A stretch of DNA of 64,000 bases, taken from the NCBI RefSeq assembly GCF_008122505.1, contig NZ_VSSB01000001.1, positions 852,891 to 916,890 on the forward strand, written 5' to 3'. The notes beneath the pieces were generated by a model, which saw only the letters and a program-made list of their open reading frames with translations, did no database searches and was not told the origin of the DNA. Shown here piece by piece: positions 15,480 to 26,375 of this stretch. A program made the position numbers and the translations under genes. Origin of the DNA: Agromyces mariniharenae. GTDB taxonomy: Bacteria; Actinomycetota; Actinomycetes; Actinomycetales; Microbacteriaceae. Position 1 is the stretch's first letter; each line of letters opens with the position of its first letter.

Positions 15480-16526
15480 ATGAGAGCGATCGCGTACTCG
15501 CACACCGGCCCGTCGTCCGTCCTGCAGCTCGTCGAGCGCGACCTCACCGAGCCGGGACCCGGCGACGTGCGCGTCCGCGTCGTCGTGTCGGGGGTGAACC
15601 CGACGGACTGGAAGGCCCGCGCCGGGGCCGGCGCAGGGCGGGCGGCGCCGTTCCCCGAGGTCGTGCCGAACCAGGACGGCGCGGGCGTCGTCGACGCGGT
15701 CGGCGAGGGCGTCACGGGGTTCGCGGTCGGCGACCGGGTGTGGGTGTTCCTCGCGGCGCACGAGCGTCCGACCGGCACGGCGCAGGAGTTCGCGGTGCTG
15801 CCGGCCGCGCGGGTCGTGCACCTGCCGGATGCCGCGGGCTTCGAGCTCGGGGCATCCCTCGGCGTGCCGGCGATGACCGCGCATCGAGCACTCAGCGTGC
15901 ACGAGGACGGCCCGACTCGACTCGGACCCGGCGCCCTCGACGGACGCATCGTGCTCGTCGCGGGCGGCGCCGGCGCGGTCGGGCACGCGGCGATCCAGCT
16001 CGCGCGCTGGTCGGGCGCGCAGGTCATCACCACGGTGAGCTCGCCCGAGAAGGCCGCGCTCGCCACCGCGGCCGGCGCGCACCACGTCGTGGACTACCGC
16101 ACGGATGACGCGGCGAAGGCCATCCGCGCGATCGCGCCCCACGGGGTCGACCAGGTCGTCGAGGTCTCCCCCGCGCGCAACGGCGAACTCAACGGCCGGA
16201 TCCTCGCGAACCACGGATCCGTCTCGGTCTACGCGACCGATGGCGGCACCGAGATGACGCTCGACGTCCGCCGGCACTTCTCCCTCAACGTGCGGTACCA
16301 GTTCCTGCTGCTCTACACCGTCGGCGATGCCGCGCTCGCAGCGGCGGCCGAGGACATCACGCGGGCCGTCGCGGACGGCGCGCTGCCCGTCGGCGACGAC
16401 GCGGGCCTGCCGCTCACGCGCTTCCCGCTCGAGCGCACCGCCGAGGCCCACGACGCGGTCGAGGCGGGCACGGTCGGCAAGGTCCTCATCGACGTCGCAG
16501 CGGATGCCGCGAAGGCGGCCTCGTAG
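15480..16526 (+). CDS. NADPH:quinone reductase-like zinc-independent MDR protein
   Basis: A 348-residue medium-chain dehydrogenase/reductase. The N-terminal GroES-like domain starts MRAIAYSHTGPSSVLQLVER. The nucleotide-binding domain has AGGAGAVGHAAIQLARWSG at about residue 160. The zinc-binding cysteines of classical alcohol dehydrogenases are absent, which places it in the quinone oxidoreductase (QOR) group, reducing quinones or enones with NADPH. It is preceded by the long inverted repeat at 15315-15397 and followed closely by a convergent hydrolase gene. Confidence 0.85.
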   Translation: MRAIAYSHTGPSSVLQLVERDLTEPGPGDVRVRVVVSGVNPTDWKARAGAGAGRAAPFPEVVPNQDGAGVVDAVGEGVTGFAVGDRVWVFLAAHERPTGTAQEFAVLPAARVVHLPDAAGFELGASLGVPAMTAHRALSVHEDGPTRLGPGALDGRIVLVAGGAGAVGHAAIQLARWSGAQVITTVSSPEKAALATAAGAHHVVDYRTDDAAKAIRAIAPHGVDQVVEVSPARNGELNGRILANHGSVSVYATDGGTEMTLDVRRHFSLNVRYQFLLLYTVGDAALAAAAEDITRAVADGALPVGDDAGLPLTRFPLERTAEAHDAVEAGTVGKVLIDVAADAAKAAS

Positions 16527-16538
16527 GCCGGCCGAAGC

Positions 16539-17459
16539 TCAACGCGGCGACGCGACGGCGTCGACGACCGCACGCCACGCCCGCGGCGGCAGCTCGTGCC
16601 CGACGCCCGGCATCCACGCGAATCGCGCGCCGGGGATCTCGCGAGCGAGCGCCTCGCCGTTCCCGAGCGGGAACAACGGATCCGCGGTGCCGTGCAGCAC
16701 CGTCGTCGGCACGCGCAGCGAGCCCAGTCGTTCCCGCCAGCGCACCGTCGCGTCGAACACGTCGGCACCGCCCTCGTCGCGGTGCATCCCGGGTGATCGA
16801 CGCACGGTCGCGGTCCAGATCGCCCGCTCGTGCTCCTCGTCGAACTCGTCGCCCGCGTAGTCGCGATCGACGTCGACGAGGTGGTCGACGACGGCCGCCT
16901 CGTCGGTCCAGTCGGGCTCGGGCCGCGGATGCGCCCACGTCGCCGCCAGTCGATCGGCGACCGCGGGCAGGTCGGGGTCGGCCGACCCCGGGCCCGTCGG
17001 CCGCGTCGAGATGAGCGTCAGCGACCGGACGCGATCGGGATGGTCGAGCGCCGCGAGCTGCGCGACCCACCCGCCGGCCGAGAACGCGACCCAGTGCGCG
17101 TCGGCGCGCGCGTCGGCGGCCGTGCCGGCGGCGGGCCCGGAGCCCGCGGCAGCCGCGTCGATCGCCTGTGCCGCGTCGAGCACGGCGAGCGCGTCGCCGA
17201 GCGCCGTCGGCAGCCCCTCGCGCCGCGTGCCGCGAGGGCCGAGCGTCGTCTCCCCCGTGCCGCGCTGGTCGTAGCGGATCACGCGGAGCCCGAGCGCGAC
17301 GAGCTCGGCGCAGAACTCGGGCCGCCACCAATCCATCGAGCAGTCCGCGCCGGCCACGAGGAGCAGCAGCGGATGGCCAGCCTCGCCGATCACCTCGGCC
17401 GCCAGCTCGGCCCCGTCGGACCGCGAGACTCGCATGCGCTGCACGTCGCTCCGCGTCAT
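16539..17459 (-). CDS. Alpha/beta hydrolase
   Basis: A 306-residue alpha/beta-hydrolase-fold protein. The oxyanion region is LLLLVAGADCSMDWWRPEF, the nucleophile elbow is AFSAGGW, and the acid and base are visible in HGTADPLFPLGNGEAL and GVGHELPPRAW. Between the elbow and the acid is an acidic cap region. It is likely an esterase or haloperoxidase-like enzyme; the substrate is unknown. I choose the ATG at 17459, which lies six bases after CAGACT, over a longer frame to 17525. It is convergent with the quinone reductase gene. Confidence 0.8.
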   Translation of the reverse strand: MTRSDVQRMRVSRSDGAELAAEVIGEAGHPLLLLVAGADCSMDWWRPEFCAELVALGLRVIRYDQRGTGETTLGPRGTRREGLPTALGDALAVLDAAQAIDAAAAGSGPAAGTAADARADAHWVAFSAGGWVAQLAALDHPDRVRSLTLISTRPTGPGSADPDLPAVADRLAATWAHPRPEPDWTDEAAVVDHLVDVDRDYAGDEFDEEHERAIWTATVRRSPGMHRDEGGADVFDATVRWRERLGSLRVPTTVLHGTADPLFPLGNGEALAREIPGARFAWMPGVGHELPPRAWRAVVDAVASPR

Positions 17460-17586
17460 CCGCTCAGTCTGCCCCGACCCGCCCACACCCGTGCATCGAA
17501 CGGACCCGGCGAGCCGCTCGCTCACCGACCGCGCATCCCGGGCGTGGCAGGCCGGCGCGCCACCCGCGATCGACGAGACTTGCGAC

Positions 17587-18531
17587 GTGCTTCACGTCCG
17601 GCTGATCGTCCCGCCCGAACTCCGCGGCGCGGTCGACGCCGTGATCGCCGACACCGCCCATGAGGTCACGAACCTCGTCGTGCATCCGGGTGCCGGGGTG
17701 TCGCCGGCCGGCGACGTGGTGCTGTTCGATGTCGATCGCACCGAGGCGAGCGACCTGCTCGAGCGGCTGGAGGCCGTCGGGCTCGGCGAGTCGGGCTCCA
17801 TCTCGGCCGAGCACCTCGACCTCAGGATCGATGGCCGCAGCAGCCGGGAGGAGGACTTCGGCGGCGAGGACGACGCCGTCGTCTGGGAGGAGGTCGAGGC
17901 CCGCACGAGCGACGAGGTGCGCCTCTCGGCGACGTTCCTCACGTTCATGTCGATCGCGACGATGATCGCCGCGGTGGGCGTCGTGATCGACCAGCCGATC
18001 CTCATCGTCGGGGCGATGGTGGTCGGACCCGAGTTCGGACCGCTCGCAGCGATCGCGGTCGGCATCGTGCGGCGTCGGCCGCGCATCGCATGGCGCTCGG
18101 TCATGACGCTCCTCACCGGATTCGCGTTCGCCATCGTGGTGACGATCGCCTTCGGGGCGATCCTGCGGTCGGTCGGCGTGTTCCGGGGGAACCCGTTCGT
18201 GGAGGCGCATCCGTCGACCGAGTTCATCTGGTCGCCCGACGCGCTCAGCTGGATCGTGGCCTTCCTGGCGGGCATCGCCGGCATCCTCTCGCTCACGTCC
18301 GCGAAGTCGGGCGCCCTGATCGGCGTGCTCATCTCGGTGACCACGATCCCCGCGGCCGCGGCGATCGCGGTCGCCGTGTCCGTCGGCGCGTGGGAGGAGG
18401 CCGGGCCTGCGACCCTGCAGCTGCTGATCAACCTGACCTCGATCGTCGTCGCCGGCTCGCTCACCCTGACGGTGCAGCTCGCCGCGCAGCGGATGTCGCG
18501 GACGCGCCAGCGAACTCGAATGCAGTCCTGA
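17587..18531 (+). CDS. DUF389 (TIGR00341-type) membrane protein
   Basis: A 314-residue protein with a soluble N-terminal domain (residues 1 to about 110, starting VLHVRLIVPPELRGAVDAVI) and five or six membrane helices beginning at ATFLTFMSIATMIAAVGVVI. The segment QPILIVGAMVVGPEFGPLAA is the hallmark DUF389 loop. Function is unknown. The GTG at 17587 is six bases after GAGACT, the leaderless pattern; no Shine-Dalgarno is visible. Confidence 0.85.
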   Translation: MLHVRLIVPPELRGAVDAVIADTAHEVTNLVVHPGAGVSPAGDVVLFDVDRTEASDLLERLEAVGLGESGSISAEHLDLRIDGRSSREEDFGGEDDAVVWEEVEARTSDEVRLSATFLTFMSIATMIAAVGVVIDQPILIVGAMVVGPEFGPLAAIAVGIVRRRPRIAWRSVMTLLTGFAFAIVVTIAFGAILRSVGVFRGNPFVEAHPSTEFIWSPDALSWIVAFLAGIAGILSLTSAKSGALIGVLISVTTIPAAAAIAVAVSVGAWEEAGPATLQLLINLTSIVVAGSLTLTVQLAAQRMSRTRQRTRMQS

Positions 18532-18615
18532 CCCGGACAACGATCGGCAAGTCCTCACCGACGCCGCAACGGATGCCGCGGGGCCGCCGCCGGTTCGTAC
18601 GCCCTGTCTCGTTCC

Positions 18616-19113
18616 TCACCGCGCCGGGCAGCTGATGCCGACGGCGGCGAGGTCCTGCTTCCAGGTCGTGGCCGCGACCGCCTCGCCGTACTCGTCCACA
18701 GCGGCCTCGAACGTCGCCGTATCGCCCGTCTCCGCCGCGGCGGCGATTTTCGCCTCGGCATCATCGGACCACGCGCGGTACGCATCGAAGAGGTCGGCCG
18801 CATCCTGCTCGGTTTCGGCGACCGGAATCGACTCGACCGCGTCGTCGAAGGCCGTGCGCAGCCTGACGCGCTCGGACTTCAGGTCGAGATAGCTCTCGAG
18901 CGACAGCTCGGCGCCGCCGCGAACGGCGATGGAATCCGCGACGAGCGCACGGCACAGCTCATTCACCCTCAGGACGTAGTCATCGCCGCTCGACGGGTTC
19001 GACGCCGCGCTGGTGCTGTCCGAGTCGGACTCGAGAGGCTCGGATGTGCCGGCGCACCCGGTGATGCCGGCGATCGCCGCCGCCGCGGCGATCAGGATCG
19101 ACCATCGCCGCAC
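18616..19113 (-). CDS. Hypothetical lipoprotein
   Basis: A 165-residue exported lipoprotein: VRRWSILIAAAAAIAGITGC gives a signal peptide with lipobox GITGC, then a Ser/Asp-rich linker. The mature part is mostly helical and acidic, with YVLRVNELCRALVADSIAVR and a second Cys near the C-terminus (GISCPAR) that could form a disulfide. No family recognised. The GTG at 19113 is favoured because the signal peptide begins there; an upstream ATG at 19161 would give an unusually long positive N-region. Confidence 0.65.
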   Translation of the reverse strand: MRRWSILIAAAAAIAGITGCAGTSEPLESDSDSTSAASNPSSGDDYVLRVNELCRALVADSIAVRGGAELSLESYLDLKSERVRLRTAFDDAVESIPVAETEQDAADLFDAYRAWSDDAEAKIAAAAETGDTATFEAAVDEYGEAVAATTWKQDLAAVGISCPAR

Positions 19114-19219
19114 GGAACCGATCCTCGTCCGCGACCAGCGGAGCGTCAAGCGACCCGCCATGCGGAACACCGGCCCATCGGCCTGCCCCGACCCGCCCAC
19201 AGGGAGACCGCCGGAGCGC

Positions 19220-20302
19220 TCACCCGAACGTGAAGCAGTACGCCTCGACGTCGGCCTCGAGGAAGTCGATCTCGATCACGCGATCGGCGACCCGGCCCGC
19301 CTGGCGGACGAGCTGGTACGTGTTCTGCTCGGTGACCACGCCCCGGCCGTCGTCGTCGACGTCGGTCCCACCCGACCGTCCCGCGGCCTGACCGTCGAGC
19401 GTGACCCGGAACGGCACGGAGGCTCCGGGATCCACCGGTCCCATGACGAGGTTGACGTCTCGGGCGTGGAAGGCGAACGAGATCCGGCCGCCCGGCTCGT
19501 TGAGGACCGCGGCGTGGCTCGCGACCGTCCAGTCGCCCGTGAGGTCCCACGTGTTGGTGAGCAGCCGGCGCCCGCCCGAGTACACGTGCCGGCGGTCGTA
19601 GTACTCCCCGTGCTCCGAGAGGAACCCGCTGCTCTGCCGGTAGCCGAGGTAGGTCTCGGGGCTCCGCAGCGAACGCCAGTCGGCCGCCACCTCGAGACCC
19701 TGCGGCTCCACCAGGACGAGGTCGGTGTCGAGGTCTCGCGCCCCCGCCTCGACGAGGAGCTGCTGGATCGCCATCTCGGTCATGGCGTACTCGCCCTCGC
19801 CGAAGTGGTGGAACCGCAGCCGGCCGCTCGCGTCGGCGAGGTAGATCGCCGGCCAGTAGCGGTTCGCGAACTCGTTCCAGACGCCGTAGTCGCTGTCGAC
19901 CGCGACCGGGTAGCGGATCCCGAGGTTCCGGGTCTGCGCCATCACGTTCCGCAGGTCGGCCTCGAACCCGAACTCGGGGGTGTGCACGCCGACGATGGTC
20001 AACCCGGCGTCCTGGTACTTCTCGGCCCAGGCCCGCAGGTAGGGCAGGGTCCGCAGCCAGTTGACGCAGGTGTAGGTCCAGAAGTCGACGAGCACGACCC
20101 GGCCGCGAAGGGCCTCTGGCGTCAGCGGCTCGGAGTTGAGCCAGCTCGTCGCGCGGCCGAACGAGGGCAGGCGCCCCTCGTCGGGCAGCACGTCGTGGTC
20201 GCCCGCCAGCCGGTGGGCGAGCGAGCGGAACAGGCCGCCGCGGCCCTCCCGCGCGATCACGGCGTCGGCGGCGGATGCGTCGCCGCGGTCGTCATCGGAC
20301 AT
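19220..20302 (-). CDS. DipZ C-terminal-like redoxin with the resolving Cys replaced
   Basis: A 360-residue soluble protein that matches the periplasmic half of DipZ-type proteins: a thioredoxin domain (about residues 45-200) followed by a carbohydrate-binding-like beta domain. DipZ proteins have C-x-x-C in the thioredoxin active site; here the text is FWTYTCVNWLRTLPYL, so the second Cys is Trp. Only one active-site Cys remains, plus one near the C-terminus (AYCFTFG). There is no signal peptide, so it is cytoplasmic as annotated. The ATG at 20302 has GGGAGG five bases upstream. Confidence 0.8.
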   Translation of the reverse strand: MSDDDRGDASAADAVIAREGRGGLFRSLAHRLAGDHDVLPDEGRLPSFGRATSWLNSEPLTPEALRGRVVLVDFWTYTCVNWLRTLPYLRAWAEKYQDAGLTIVGVHTPEFGFEADLRNVMAQTRNLGIRYPVAVDSDYGVWNEFANRYWPAIYLADASGRLRFHHFGEGEYAMTEMAIQQLLVEAGARDLDTDLVLVEPQGLEVAADWRSLRSPETYLGYRQSSGFLSEHGEYYDRRHVYSGGRRLLTNTWDLTGDWTVASHAAVLNEPGGRISFAFHARDVNLVMGPVDPGASVPFRVTLDGQAAGRSGGTDVDDDGRGVVTEQNTYQLVRQAGRVADRVIEIDFLEADVEAYCFTFG

Positions 20303-20405
20303 GTGAGCCTCCCGTGCTGATGGTCGGTCGCCCGGGTCATGGTCGATCGTCGTCCCGCCACGCGGCTTCCGCAAGGTGCGCCCGCGCGGCCCGGGGCGGT
20401 GGGGA

Positions 20406-20858
20406 TCAGGCGCCGGAGTCCCCCGCGTCCGCCAGGCCCGCGTACTCGGGGTTCCCGGCGATGAACGCGGCCACGACCGGGCAGAGCACGGTGAAGCGCG
20501 TGCCCTGCTCGCGGAGGTCGTCGAGCGCGTCGGCGATGAGGTCGGTCGCGATGCCGCGGCCTCGGAACTCGGGTTGGACCGTCGTGGTGATGAGGGTGAT
20601 CCGGTCGCCGTCGAGGTCGTAGCGGATGGTCGCGATCTCCCTGCCCTCGAGCGTCGCGGCGAAGACGCCCCGTTCGTCGTCGCGGCGCACCTCGATCTCG
20701 GCGTCGGCGTCCTCCGACGGCGTGTCGACCGCGCGCAGCGCGTCGGCGGTCACCTCGTCGACGAGTGCCGCGGTGCCCTCGTCGAGGGTGCCGCTCCCGT
20801 CGGGATACCCCGCGGCATCCGGATACTCGAACCGCTCGGAATCATCGCCGGTGTTCAT
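20406..20858 (-). CDS. GNAT-fold N-acetyltransferase-like protein (Gcn5-like, YjdJ type)
   Basis: A 150-residue protein. Residues 1-60 are an acidic lead with no assigned domain. From EIEVRRDDERGVFAATLEGR onward it follows the small YjdJ-type GNAT domain, with acetyl-CoA-binding QPEFRGRGIATDLIADALDD and the final TVLCPVVAAFIAGNPEYAGL. The Cys and the NPEY segment are typical of this subgroup. The substrate is unknown. The ATG at 20858 has a strong GGAGGGG ribosome site. Confidence 0.8.
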   Translation of the reverse strand: MNTGDDSERFEYPDAAGYPDGSGTLDEGTAALVDEVTADALRAVDTPSEDADAEIEVRRDDERGVFAATLEGREIATIRYDLDGDRITLITTTVQPEFRGRGIATDLIADALDDLREQGTRFTVLCPVVAAFIAGNPEYAGLADAGDSGA

Positions 20859-20991
20859 CGCGCCCCTCCGCTCCGTTCTCGGCTCGGTCGAGCCGCTCAT
20901 GAACGAGGACCAGTCAGGTCCCGCCATTGTGACAGCGCCACGCCGGTGCCACCACGGCCTGGTTTCCGAGACTGAGGTTTCCTCATGTCCA

Positions 20992-21020
20992 TTGACGCCC
21001 CACCGGCGTGGGCGTAGACC
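20992..21020 (+). promoter_or_regulatory. Sigma-70-type promoter of the ACT-domain gene
   Basis: TTGACG (20992-20997) and TAGACC (21015-21020) are separated by exactly 17 bases and lie 28 bases before the ATG at 21048. The spacer contains the small inverted repeat CCACCGGCGTGG. A direct repeat of GGTTTCC lies just upstream. Confidence 0.6.
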
Positions 21021-21047
21021 TGAGGTCACTGGGAAGGAGGTGCCGAA

Positions 21048-21443
21048 ATGGCGAAGGATCTCTACCTGACCCTCGAGGACAAGCCCGGTGAAGCGGCACG
21101 ACTCGGCGAGGCGCTCGGCAACGCGGGCGTCAACATCGAGGGGCTGTGCGCAATGGCCGACGGAGGGCGGAGCACGGTGCACATCCTCGTCGACGACGCC
21201 GCACGTGCTCGGACCGCACTCGAGGGAGCGGGCATCACGGTCGATCGCGAGACCGAGGTGCTCATCAGTCCGCCGCTCGGCGAGGAGTGGGTCGCCACGC
21301 CAGGTGGATTCGGCAGGATGGCGCGAGCGCTGGCCGAGGCCGACGTGAACATCTCGTTCGTCTATGTGGCCGGCGACAGTCGCCTCGTGCTCTCGACGAG
21401 CGACGACGCCAAGACCGCGGAGCTGCTGCAGGCGATGATGTAG
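21048..21443 (+). CDS. Tandem ACT-domain amino-acid-binding protein
   Basis: A 131-residue protein made of two ACT domains: MAKDLYLTLEDKPGEAARLG with VNIEGLCAMADGGRSTVHIL, then GGFGRMARALAEADVNISFV ending at LQAMM. ACT domains bind amino acids or other small ligands as sensory modules; no enzyme or DNA-binding domain is attached. The ribosome site GGAAGGAGG lies six bases before the ATG. It probably acts as a stand-alone sensor whose partner is not evident here. Confidence 0.85.
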   Translation: MAKDLYLTLEDKPGEAARLGEALGNAGVNIEGLCAMADGGRSTVHILVDDAARARTALEGAGITVDRETEVLISPPLGEEWVATPGGFGRMARALAEADVNISFVYVAGDSRLVLSTSDDAKTAELLQAMM

Positions 21444-21462
21444 GCCGCGGCCCGCACCGAAC

Positions 21463-21777
21463 TCAGAGCCCCTCGGCGAGCTCCTTGATCGCGGCGAGCC
21501 GGCGGTCCCACTCGGCGCCGATGGCGTCGAGGCGGCGCGCGGTGTCGCTGAGCTGCGAGCCGATCACGCGGTAGCGCACCTCGCGACCGACCCGCACGGG
21601 CTCGACGAGGCCGACCTCCTGCAGCACGGCGAGGTGCTTGGCGATGGCCTGGCGGGTGACGGGCAGGCGCCCGGCGAGGGCGGACGCCGACGCGTCGCCC
21701 TCGCCGAGTGCCGCCAGGATGCTCCACCGGGTCTCGTCGCCGAGTGCGGCGAACACGGGGACCAGCGCCTGGGTCAT
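21463..21777 (-). CDS. ArsR/SmtB family transcriptional regulator
   Basis: A 104-residue winged-helix protein. VFAALGDETRWSILAALGEG opens the fold, the recognition helix is around RLPVTRQAIAKHLAVLQEVG, and the wing is EPVRVGREVRYRVI. No metal-binding Cys cluster is visible, so a metal sensor role is unlikely. Its ATG overlaps the stop of the upstream SRPBCC gene by four bases (ATGA). This ArsR plus SRPBCC pair is a common two-gene unit in actinobacteria, in which the SRPBCC protein may bind the ligand. Confidence 0.85.
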   Translation of the reverse strand: MTQALVPVFAALGDETRWSILAALGEGDASASALAGRLPVTRQAIAKHLAVLQEVGLVEPVRVGREVRYRVIGSQLSDTARRLDAIGAEWDRRLAAIKELAEGL

Positions 21778-22253
21778 GCGCTGCCCTCGAGCAGGGCGAC
21801 CAGCTTGTCGAGCTCGCCGTCCCAGCCCGCGCGGTGCGCTTCCATGTTCGCGGCCGGGTCGGACGTCATGTCGAACCCGGTCTCCACGACGGTGAGCTGG
21901 GTGCCGTTCGACACGGACTCGAGGGTGAAGGTGAACACGGTCGCATGGTCGTCGAGCTGCTCGGGCACCACGCCGCTCGCGTCGTCGTTGCCCCAGCGGT
22001 ACGAGACCATGCGCGGCGCGTCGATCGCCTCGATGCGCACCGGCACGGCGCCGTTGCCATCGAAGGTCAGCGTGCCCGTCGCGCCGACGCCGGCGCCGCC
22101 GAATTCGGCTCGGCCGAACCACTTCGAGATGTGCTCGGGCTCGGTCACCGCCGACCAGACCTTCTCGACGGGGGCGGAGATGTGGATCGTGCGCCGCACG
22201 GTGAACTGGCCCTCGTCGATGACGGATGCCGGGTTGTCGGTCATGTGCTCCAT
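21774..22253 (-). CDS. SRPBCC (AHSA1/START-like) domain protein
   Basis: A 159-residue START/AHSA1-type protein with a hydrophobic ligand cavity. Motifs are FTVRRTIHISAPVEKVWSAV at the start, EPEHISKWFG after it, and the closing GFDMTSDPAANMEAHRAGWD helix. The ATG at 22253 has AAAGGA six bases upstream; the earlier ATG at 22268 has none. Translationally coupled to the ArsR gene. The MFS gene ends 27 bases upstream in the same direction, so all three may share a transcript and the TGCAAC operators. Confidence 0.85.
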   Translation of the reverse strand: MEHMTDNPASVIDEGQFTVRRTIHISAPVEKVWSAVTEPEHISKWFGRAEFGGAGVGATGTLTFDGNGAVPVRIEAIDAPRMVSYRWGNDDASGVVPEQLDDHATVFTFTLESVSNGTQLTVVETGFDMTSDPAANMEAHRAGWDGELDKLVALLEGSA

Positions 22254-22280
22254 GATGGTTCCTTTCATTGGGATGTGCCG

Positions 22281-23516
22281 TCACCGGGTCGGAGGTTCGG
22301 TGACGGATGCCGCGTGAGCGGGTACGGTGACGGATGCCGCGGCCGTGGGCCTCAGCGCGCTCGTCGCCCACGCGGCGGCGATCGCGACGACGGCGATGGC
22401 GATGCCGGCGACGACGGCGAGCCGGACGCCCCCGCCGTCGATCGCCAGGCCGCCCGCGAACGCGCCGAACGCGATGCCGGCGTTCACCGCGGAGGCGGGC
22501 AGCGACGACGCGAGCGGCGCGCCGGGTCCGGCGAGGCTCACGACGCGATGCTGGATCGACGGCCCCGTGGCCATGCCGAACAGGCCGATGCCGAGCACGG
22601 CGAGCGCCGTGCCGATCGCGTTCGATCCGAAGGCGAGCAGGGCGACGAGCGACGCCGACACGCCGATGGCGCCGACGATGAGCATGCGCGATGCGTTCGC
22701 ATCCGCGAACCGGCCGCCGCCGAACGAGCCGACGGCCGTCGCGACGCCGTAGACGAGGAGGTAGATCGAGACCGCCGGCCCCGAGACATCCGTGACCTGG
22801 TCGAGGAACGGCACGAGGTAGGTGATCGCGGCGAGCATGGCCGCGAACGTCAGGAAGCTCACCGCGAGCACCGCGAGGACGCGCGGCGCGAACGCGTGCC
22901 GCGCCTGGCCCATCGCACCGCTGCCGCGGGGCGTGGGCACCGACGGCAGCACGATGACGGCGAGCACGAGCACGACGGCGCCCGCCACGACGACGGCGAC
23001 GAAGGAGCCGCGCCAGCCGACCGCCTGCCCCAGCAGCGTGCCGATCGGCAGCCCGAGCGCGCTCGACATCGCGAAGCCCGAGATGATGACCGCCATCGCC
23101 CGGCCGGTGCGCTCGGGCGGCACGATCGAGGTCGCGGTGACCATCGCCGCGGCGATGAACAGTCCCTGCACGGCGCCGATCACGACGCGGGCGCCGACGA
23201 AGACCGGGTAGTCGGCCATGAGCGCGGGCAGCAGGTTCGCCAGCACGAACACGGCGGTCGCTGCGATCAGCACGTGCCGACGGTCGAAGCGCGTCACGAG
23301 GAACGTGAGCAGCGGTCCGCCGATCGCGAGCCCCAGTGCGTTCGCCGTGACGAGCACGCCCGCCATGGGCACCGAGACGGCGAGGTCGGCGGCGATCAGG
23401 TCGATCATGCCGACGACGAGCATCTCGGCGCAGCCCATGGTGAACGCGCCCGCGAACAGGACGGCGAGCACGGTGGTGGCCCGGGTGGTCGGCTGCGGCG
23501 CTGCGGTGATCGTCAT
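22281..23516 (-). CDS. MFS efflux transporter (DHA1-type)
   Basis: A 411-residue protein with 12 predicted membrane helices, starting LAVLFAGAFTMGCAEMLVVG. The cytoplasmic loop 2-3 reads TFLVTRFDRRHVLIAATAVF and helix 5 contains SSALGLPIGTLLGQAVGWRG, the drug/H+ antiporter motif C region of the DHA1 group. It is likely an exporter of a sugar or drug. The ribosome site GAGGAG lies five bases before the ATG. Two tandem TGCAAC palindromes lie 28-78 bases upstream and presumably control it. The C-terminal tail repeats AASVT twice through a 27-base DNA repeat. Confidence 0.85.
   Translation of the reverse strand: MTITAAPQPTTRATTVLAVLFAGAFTMGCAEMLVVGMIDLIAADLAVSVPMAGVLVTANALGLAIGGPLLTFLVTRFDRRHVLIAATAVFVLANLLPALMADYPVFVGARVVIGAVQGLFIAAAMVTATSIVPPERTGRAMAVIISGFAMSSALGLPIGTLLGQAVGWRGSFVAVVVAGAVVLVLAVIVLPSVPTPRGSGAMGQARHAFAPRVLAVLAVSFLTFAAMLAAITYLVPFLDQVTDVSGPAVSIYLLVYGVATAVGSFGGGRFADANASRMLIVGAIGVSASLVALLAFGSNAIGTALAVLGIGLFGMATGPSIQHRVVSLAGPGAPLASSLPASAVNAGIAFGAFAGGLAIDGGGVRLAVVAGIAIAVVAIAAAWATSALRPTAAASVTVPAHAASVTEPPTR
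22298..22341. repeat. 17-bp direct repeat, 27-base period, in the 3' end of the MFS gene
   Basis: CGGTGACGGATGCCGCG occurs at 22298-22314 and 22325-22341. It encodes an in-frame nine-residue repeat at the C-terminus of the MFS protein and includes the decamer CGGATGCCGC in both copies. It resembles the short arrays at other minus-strand gene ends. Confidence 0.75.
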
Positions 23517-23543
23517 GTCGGCTCCTCGTCTGCCTCGAAGTTC

Positions 23544-23594
23544 TGCAACCCTAGAGTTGCATATCGATCAGACCCATGCAACCCCTGAGTTGCA
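23544..23594. promoter_or_regulatory. Tandem operators TGCAAC-N6-GTTGCA, 33-bp pitch
   Basis: Two perfect palindromes, TGCAAC-CCTAGA-GTTGCA (23544-23561) and TGCAAC-CCCTGA-GTTGCA (23577-23594), lie just upstream of the MFS start at 23516. The starts are 33 bases apart, as at 5641-5691. The gap is AT-rich and would carry the MFS promoter, so repression by a protein bound at both sites is the simplest reading. Confidence 0.8.
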
Positions 23595-23612
23595 TATTGG
23601 AAGCCGTACGGT

Positions 23613-26363
<2,751 letters not shown>

Positions 26364-26375
26364 AAGATTCCGGAC

